DNA from: Actinomycetales bacterium
GTDB taxonomy: Bacteria > Actinomycetota > Actinomycetes > Mycobacteriales > Mycobacteriaceae
Length of the DNA: 9,589 nt
Direction: 5' to 3'
NCBI GenBank assembly: GCA_012838715.1
Contig: DUOR01000259.1
Coordinates: 1 to 9,589 of the forward strand
Below, piece by piece: positions 6,867 to 9,589 of this stretch (the first letter of the stretch is position 1; every line of letters begins with the position of its first letter). The position numbers and the translations under genes are program-made. The notes under the pieces were generated by a model. The model was not told where the DNA came from. It searched no databases and was given only the letters and a program-made list of their open reading frames with translations.

Positions 6867-6913
6867 TCGGGTTAAGTGACCGACCCAGCCCCGAGTCGAC
6901 CCGAAAGCTGTTG

Positions 6914-8929
6914 ATGCCCCCCATGAGCACAGACGCCCTGTCCGGAAGCCTCGCCGTCGAACGGCTGCAGCGCATTCTGCTGCCGAAGCCAGGCGAGCCC
7001 CGCGACGTCCGGTCCCTGTACCTCGTCGAGCCGGAGGCCAACGCCAAGCGCGTCGTCGCCTCCTCCCGCACGACCGCGGACATCGCGGCCGGCGACGAGG
7101 TCAGCTTCGAGACCTACTTCAACGCCTTCCCCGCCAGCTACTGGCGCCGCTGGACGCAGCTCGACGAGGTCGTGCTGCGGCTGGAGTTCACGGGCGCCGC
7201 GCGCGTCGACGTGTACCGCTCCAAGATCGACGGCAGCCGCATCGCCGTCACCGGCCGACTCGCCGGGGACCCGGCCGCGCCGGGGGAGTGGACCACCGTC
7301 GAAATCCCCGTGTCGCTGGCGCCTTTCGAGGACGGCGGCTGGATCTGGTTCGACCTGACCTGCGAAACCGACGTCACCGTGCATTCCGCCGGGTGGTTCT
7401 CCCCGGTCGCCGCCGGCGAGCAGGTGCATCCCGACGGCACCCGCCACCCGGCCCCCGAGGCCCGCGTGACCGTGGGCATCCCCACGTTCAACCGCCCGGA
7501 GGACGCCGTCGCCGCGCTGGAGGCCCTGTCCTCCGACCCGGAGGTCGACGCCGTCATTGACGCCGTCCTGATGCCGGACCAGGGCACGCGGCACCCCGCG
7601 GACGAACCCGGGTTCCCCGCCGTCGAAAAGCACTTCGGCGACCGGCTGCGCATCTTCCCGCAGGGCAACCTCGGCGGCTCGGGCGGCTACTCGCGCATCA
7701 TGTACGAGGCCCTCGGCGGCCCCGACGCAGACCCGGCTCGCGCCACCGACAGCCCGTTCATCCTCTACATGGACGACGACATCGCCATCGAGCCCGACTC
7801 GATCCTCCGCGCCGTCGCCGTCGGCAGGTTCGCCAAGGCTCCGATGCTCGTCGGCGGCCAGATGCTCAACCTGCAGGAACGCAGCCACCTGCACTCGATG
7901 GGCGAGGTGGTCGGCCGCCACGACTTCATGTGGACCTCCGCCCCCCACGTCCACTACGACCACGACTTCCACGCCCACCCGCTGCGCGACCGCGGCGAGC
8001 ACGGCGTCAACGCCACCGGCGAGGCCATCGACTCGAAGGACCTCCACCGCCGCATCGACGTCGACTACAACGGCTGGTGGATGTGCCTCATCCCGCGCAC
8101 GGTCGCGCGGGACATCGGCCAGCCGCTGCCGCTGTTCATCAAGTGGGACGACGCCGAATACGGCCTCCGCGCCGCCCGCGCCGGCTACCCCACGGCGACG
8201 TGGCCCGGCATCGCCATCTGGCACATGGCCTGGTCCGACAAGGACGACGCCATCGACTGGCAGGCCTACTTCCACCTGCGCAACCGCCTCGTCGTCGCCG
8301 CCCTCAACCACGAGGGCCCCGTCGACGGCATCGTCCGCTCGATGCGGAAGGCCACCGCGAAGCACCTCCTGTGCCTCGAATATTCCACGGTCGCCATCCA
8401 GAACGAGGCGATGAAGGACTTCCTCGCCGGCCCCGAGGGCCTGTTCGACATCCTCGAGACCTCCCTGCCGCGCATCAACGCGCTCCGCAAGGAATTCCCG
8501 GACGCCCGCGTGCTGCCGTCGGCAAGCGAACTGCCCAAGCCGACGGGCATCCCCGGCGTGCCGACGAAGGACATCGGCGGCCGCCTCGCCCCGCTGAAGA
8601 AGTCCGTGTGGCTGGCGAAGGGCCTGCTGAACAACCTGCGCCCGCACGACCGCGCCCACCACGAGACGCCGCAGGCGAACTTCGCGCCCATCGAGGCCCG
8701 CTGGTTCTCCCTGTCCCGCGTCGACGGCGCCACCGTGACCACCGCCGACGGCCGCGGCGTCGTGTACCGTCAGCGCGATCGCGAGAAGGCGAAGGAACTG
8801 CTCGCCGAATCCCGCGCCCTGCAGAAGCAGGTGGCCGACCGATTCGACGAGATGCGCCGCCGCTACCGCGACGCGCACCCCGAACTGACCAGCCGAAAGA
8901 GGTGGGCCGATGTCTTCGAGCAGCAGTGA
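6914..8929 (+). CDS. glfT2: galactofuranosyltransferase GlfT2 (galactan polymerase)
   Basis: This 671-aa enzyme transfers galactofuranose from UDP-Galf to the growing galactan chain with alternating beta-1,5 and beta-1,6 links, at the cytoplasmic face of the membrane. The N-terminal beta-sandwich (about 15-180) has the family signature FETYFNAFPASYWRRW (65-80). The GT-A domain starts at VGIPTFNRP (187-195) and has NLGGSGGYSR (252-261) and the metal-binding D287-D289 (YMDDDI). It continues with VDYNGWW (383-389), the catalytic-base region WDDAEYG (411-417) and IWHMAWSDKDDAIDWQ (435-450, H437). The C-terminal helical part ends after VTTADGRGVVYRQRDR. The match to M. tuberculosis Rv3808c (637 aa) is strong throughout; the extra length comes from small insertions (about 167-183, 358-375) and a longer N-terminus. 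The start at 6914 is preferred because GAAAG (6903-6907) lies 6 nt upstream, but ATG 6923 is possible. The last 20 bp overlap the phosphatase gene. Confidence 0.95.
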   Translation: MPPMSTDALSGSLAVERLQRILLPKPGEPRDVRSLYLVEPEANAKRVVASSRTTADIAAGDEVSFETYFNAFPASYWRRWTQLDEVVLRLEFTGAARVDVYRSKIDGSRIAVTGRLAGDPAAPGEWTTVEIPVSLAPFEDGGWIWFDLTCETDVTVHSAGWFSPVAAGEQVHPDGTRHPAPEARVTVGIPTFNRPEDAVAALEALSSDPEVDAVIDAVLMPDQGTRHPADEPGFPAVEKHFGDRLRIFPQGNLGGSGGYSRIMYEALGGPDADPARATDSPFILYMDDDIAIEPDSILRAVAVGRFAKAPMLVGGQMLNLQERSHLHSMGEVVGRHDFMWTSAPHVHYDHDFHAHPLRDRGEHGVNATGEAIDSKDLHRRIDVDYNGWWMCLIPRTVARDIGQPLPLFIKWDDAEYGLRAARAGYPTATWPGIAIWHMAWSDKDDAIDWQAYFHLRNRLVVAALNHEGPVDGIVRSMRKATAKHLLCLEYSTVAIQNEAMKDFLAGPEGLFDILETSLPRINALRKEFPDARVLPSASELPKPTGIPGVPTKDIGGRLAPLKKSVWLAKGLLNNLRPHDRAHHETPQANFAPIEARWFSLSRVDGATVTTADGRGVVYRQRDREKAKELLAESRALQKQVADRFDEMRRRYRDAHPELTSRKRWADVFEQQ

Positions 8930-9473
8930 TCCGGTCGACGGCGCCGTGACGGTGCCGCCGGTGGCCGGCGAGGTCGCGGTGCTGGTCGCCGTGCAGGACG
9001 CGATCACCGACGTCCCCGGCGTCCTGCCCGCCGCCACCGCCATGAGCTTCTTCGGCGAGCACGCCGCCGGCTGGATGGGCCTCGGCGCCCTCGGCGCGGC
9101 GGTCGACGCGGAGCGCAGGCGCGGCTGGGCCGTCGTCGGCGTGTCCGCCTTCGCCACGCATGCGGCGTCGGTGATCATCAAGCGGATCGTGCGCCGCAAG
9201 CGCCCGCACCACCCGGACATCCGGATCGGCGTGGGCACCCCGAGCAAGCTCAGCTTCCCGTCCTCCCACGCGACGTCGACGACGGCCGCGCTGGTCGCCA
9301 TGTCCCGCATGGGGCTGGGCAAATGGCCGCTGGCGGGGGTGCCCGCCATCATGCTGTCGCGACTGGTGCTGGGCGTCCATTACCCGACGGACGTGGCGGC
9401 GGGGGCGGCGCTCGGTTGGACGGGCGCGGTGCTGACCGACAAGATTCTCGGCGACGGAAGGAAGGCGCAATGA
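8910..9473 (+). CDS. PAP2-family phosphatase, likely decaprenylphosphoryl-5-phosphoribose phosphatase
   Basis: This is a 187-aa integral membrane phosphatase. It has all three PAP2 motifs: K91-x6-R98-P99 (KRIVRRKRP), P117-S-S-H120, and S150-R151-x5-H157-x3-D161 (SRLVLGVHYPTD). The second and third carry the catalytic histidines. Several hydrophobic helices surround them, and the first 20 residues are a short polar tail. It corresponds by position and motifs to M. tuberculosis Rv3807c, proposed to remove the 5-phosphate from decaprenylphosphoryl-phosphoribose (the UbiA product) before epimerisation to the arabinose donor. The start at 8910 lies inside the glfT2 end, with GAAAGAGG (8895-8902) 7 nt upstream. 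Its stop overlaps the next start (ATGA, 9470-9473). Family is certain; the exact substrate is inferred from gene order, and other lipid phosphates remain possible. Confidence 0.9.
   Translation: MSSSSSDPVDGAVTVPPVAGEVAVLVAVQDAITDVPGVLPAATAMSFFGEHAAGWMGLGALGAAVDAERRRGWAVVGVSAFATHAASVIIKRIVRRKRPHHPDIRIGVGTPSKLSFPSSHATSTTAALVAMSRMGLGKWPLAGVPAIMLSRLVLGVHYPTDVAAGAALGWTGAVLTDKILGDGRKAQ
9456..9465 (+). promoter_or_regulatory. ribosome binding site of the ubiA-like gene
   Basis: GGAAGGAAGG ends 4 nt before the ATG at 9470, inside the last codons of the phosphatase gene. It supports the start of the following gene, of which only a variable N-terminus lies in the window. Confidence 0.55.
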
Positions 9474-9589
9474 CGCAGGACGAGGGTATGGCGTCGCGGG
9501 CCGGTTCCGGCCGCGAGCCCGTGCTTGACGACGGGCCGTGCGACGGCGTGGGCGGCGAGGGCCTGCCCCGCACCAGGTCGACGGCCCCG
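9470..9589 (+). CDS. ubiA: decaprenyl-phosphate phosphoribosyltransferase UbiA, N-terminus (partial)
   Basis: Only the first 40 codons are present, and the frame stays open to the window edge. They encode a polar, Gly/Asp-rich N-terminal tail (MTQDEGMASRAGS...) that carries no catalytic motif. The identification rests on position: in M. tuberculosis and corynebacteria the gene after glfT2 and the PAP2 phosphatase encodes the UbiA-family enzyme that joins phosphoribose from PRPP to decaprenyl phosphate (Rv3806c). A tail before the first membrane helix is common in corynebacterial members. The start overlaps the upstream stop (ATGA) and has a strong ribosome site. The gene is real with good probability; the UbiA call is an inference from synteny. 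Confidence 0.7.
   Translation, partial: MTQDEGMASRAGSGREPVLDDGPCDGVGGEGLPRTRSTAP

Larger units (their letters stand above)
6587..6913. other. 327-bp divergent intergenic region, signalling operon / galactan operon
   Basis: No gene is supported here. The left half holds the leader and promoter of the response-regulator operon. The right half is a very GC-rich stretch (about 6780-6850) with short self-complementary words, followed by an A/T-richer spot at 6859-6876 that probably marks the glfT2 promoter. Three copies of GGGTAY on the minus strand (6695-6690, 6710-6705, 6722-6717) overlap the response-regulator promoter and are candidate binding sites for a regulator. Confidence 0.6.

Noticed and set aside
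6776..6913. N-terminal extension of GlfT2 to 6776.
   Set aside because: The added residues do not resemble the family and would start upstream of the likely -10 element at 6861.
6872..9352. Minus-strand 826-aa open frame opposite glfT2 and the phosphatase gene.
   Set aside because: It is an antisense shadow: Val/Asp/Gly/Ala-rich with no domain, and both opposite genes have clear family motifs.
1..9589. CRISPR arrays, tRNA or rRNA genes, insertion sequences.
   Set aside because: I saw no regularly spaced repeats, RNA-gene signatures, transposase motifs or terminal inverted repeats.

Overview
The window looks like chromosomal DNA of a high-GC actinobacterium of the mycolate/arabinogalactan group (Mycobacteriales), probably a high-GC Corynebacterium or close relative. 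The main evidence is the right-hand gene cluster, in the order galactofuranosyltransferase GlfT2, PAP2 phosphatase, UbiA-type prenyltransferase. This is the arabinogalactan-precursor order of M. tuberculosis Rv3808c-Rv3807c-Rv3806c. Genus is an inference. I see no mobile elements, tRNA, rRNA or CRISPR.

Left part (1-1675): a divergent pair. A zinc-ribbon protein, of which only the first 51 codons are in the window, is on the minus strand. An SPFH-domain (YdjI / 'virion core'-like) protein with two C-terminal zinc ribbons is on the plus strand. The 262-bp gap between them holds two perfect inverted repeats. The pair resembles the B. subtilis YdjG/YdjI module, which links membrane stress to PspA.

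Middle (1735-6586): a compact minus-strand signalling operon transcribed towards the left. Its order is a NarL/LuxR-type response regulator (225 aa), an 870-aa multi-domain membrane protein, and a 520-aa HisKA_3-type histidine kinase. The first two genes are 2 bp apart and the last two overlap by ATGA. The 870-aa protein has a membrane anchor, an exported domain resembling a type-2 periplasmic solute-binding protein, seven predicted membrane helices like the histidine-kinase 7TM domain, and a C-terminal kinase-like region whose N-box and G-box look degenerate. The 520-aa kinase has intact H, N and G boxes, a PAS-like domain and almost no extracytoplasmic part. My reading is a three-component system in which the large protein senses a ligand and the smaller kinase phosphorylates the regulator. 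This is the most unusual content of the window.

Right part (6587-9589): a 327-bp divergent promoter region separates the signalling operon from the galactan/arabinan operon. GlfT2 builds the galactan chain. The PAP2 protein and UbiA make decaprenyl-phosphoryl-ribose, the precursor of the arabinose donor. The three genes overlap (20 bp, then 4 bp) and are very probably one operon. Divergent placement suggests, but does not show, that the two-component system senses or controls envelope state.
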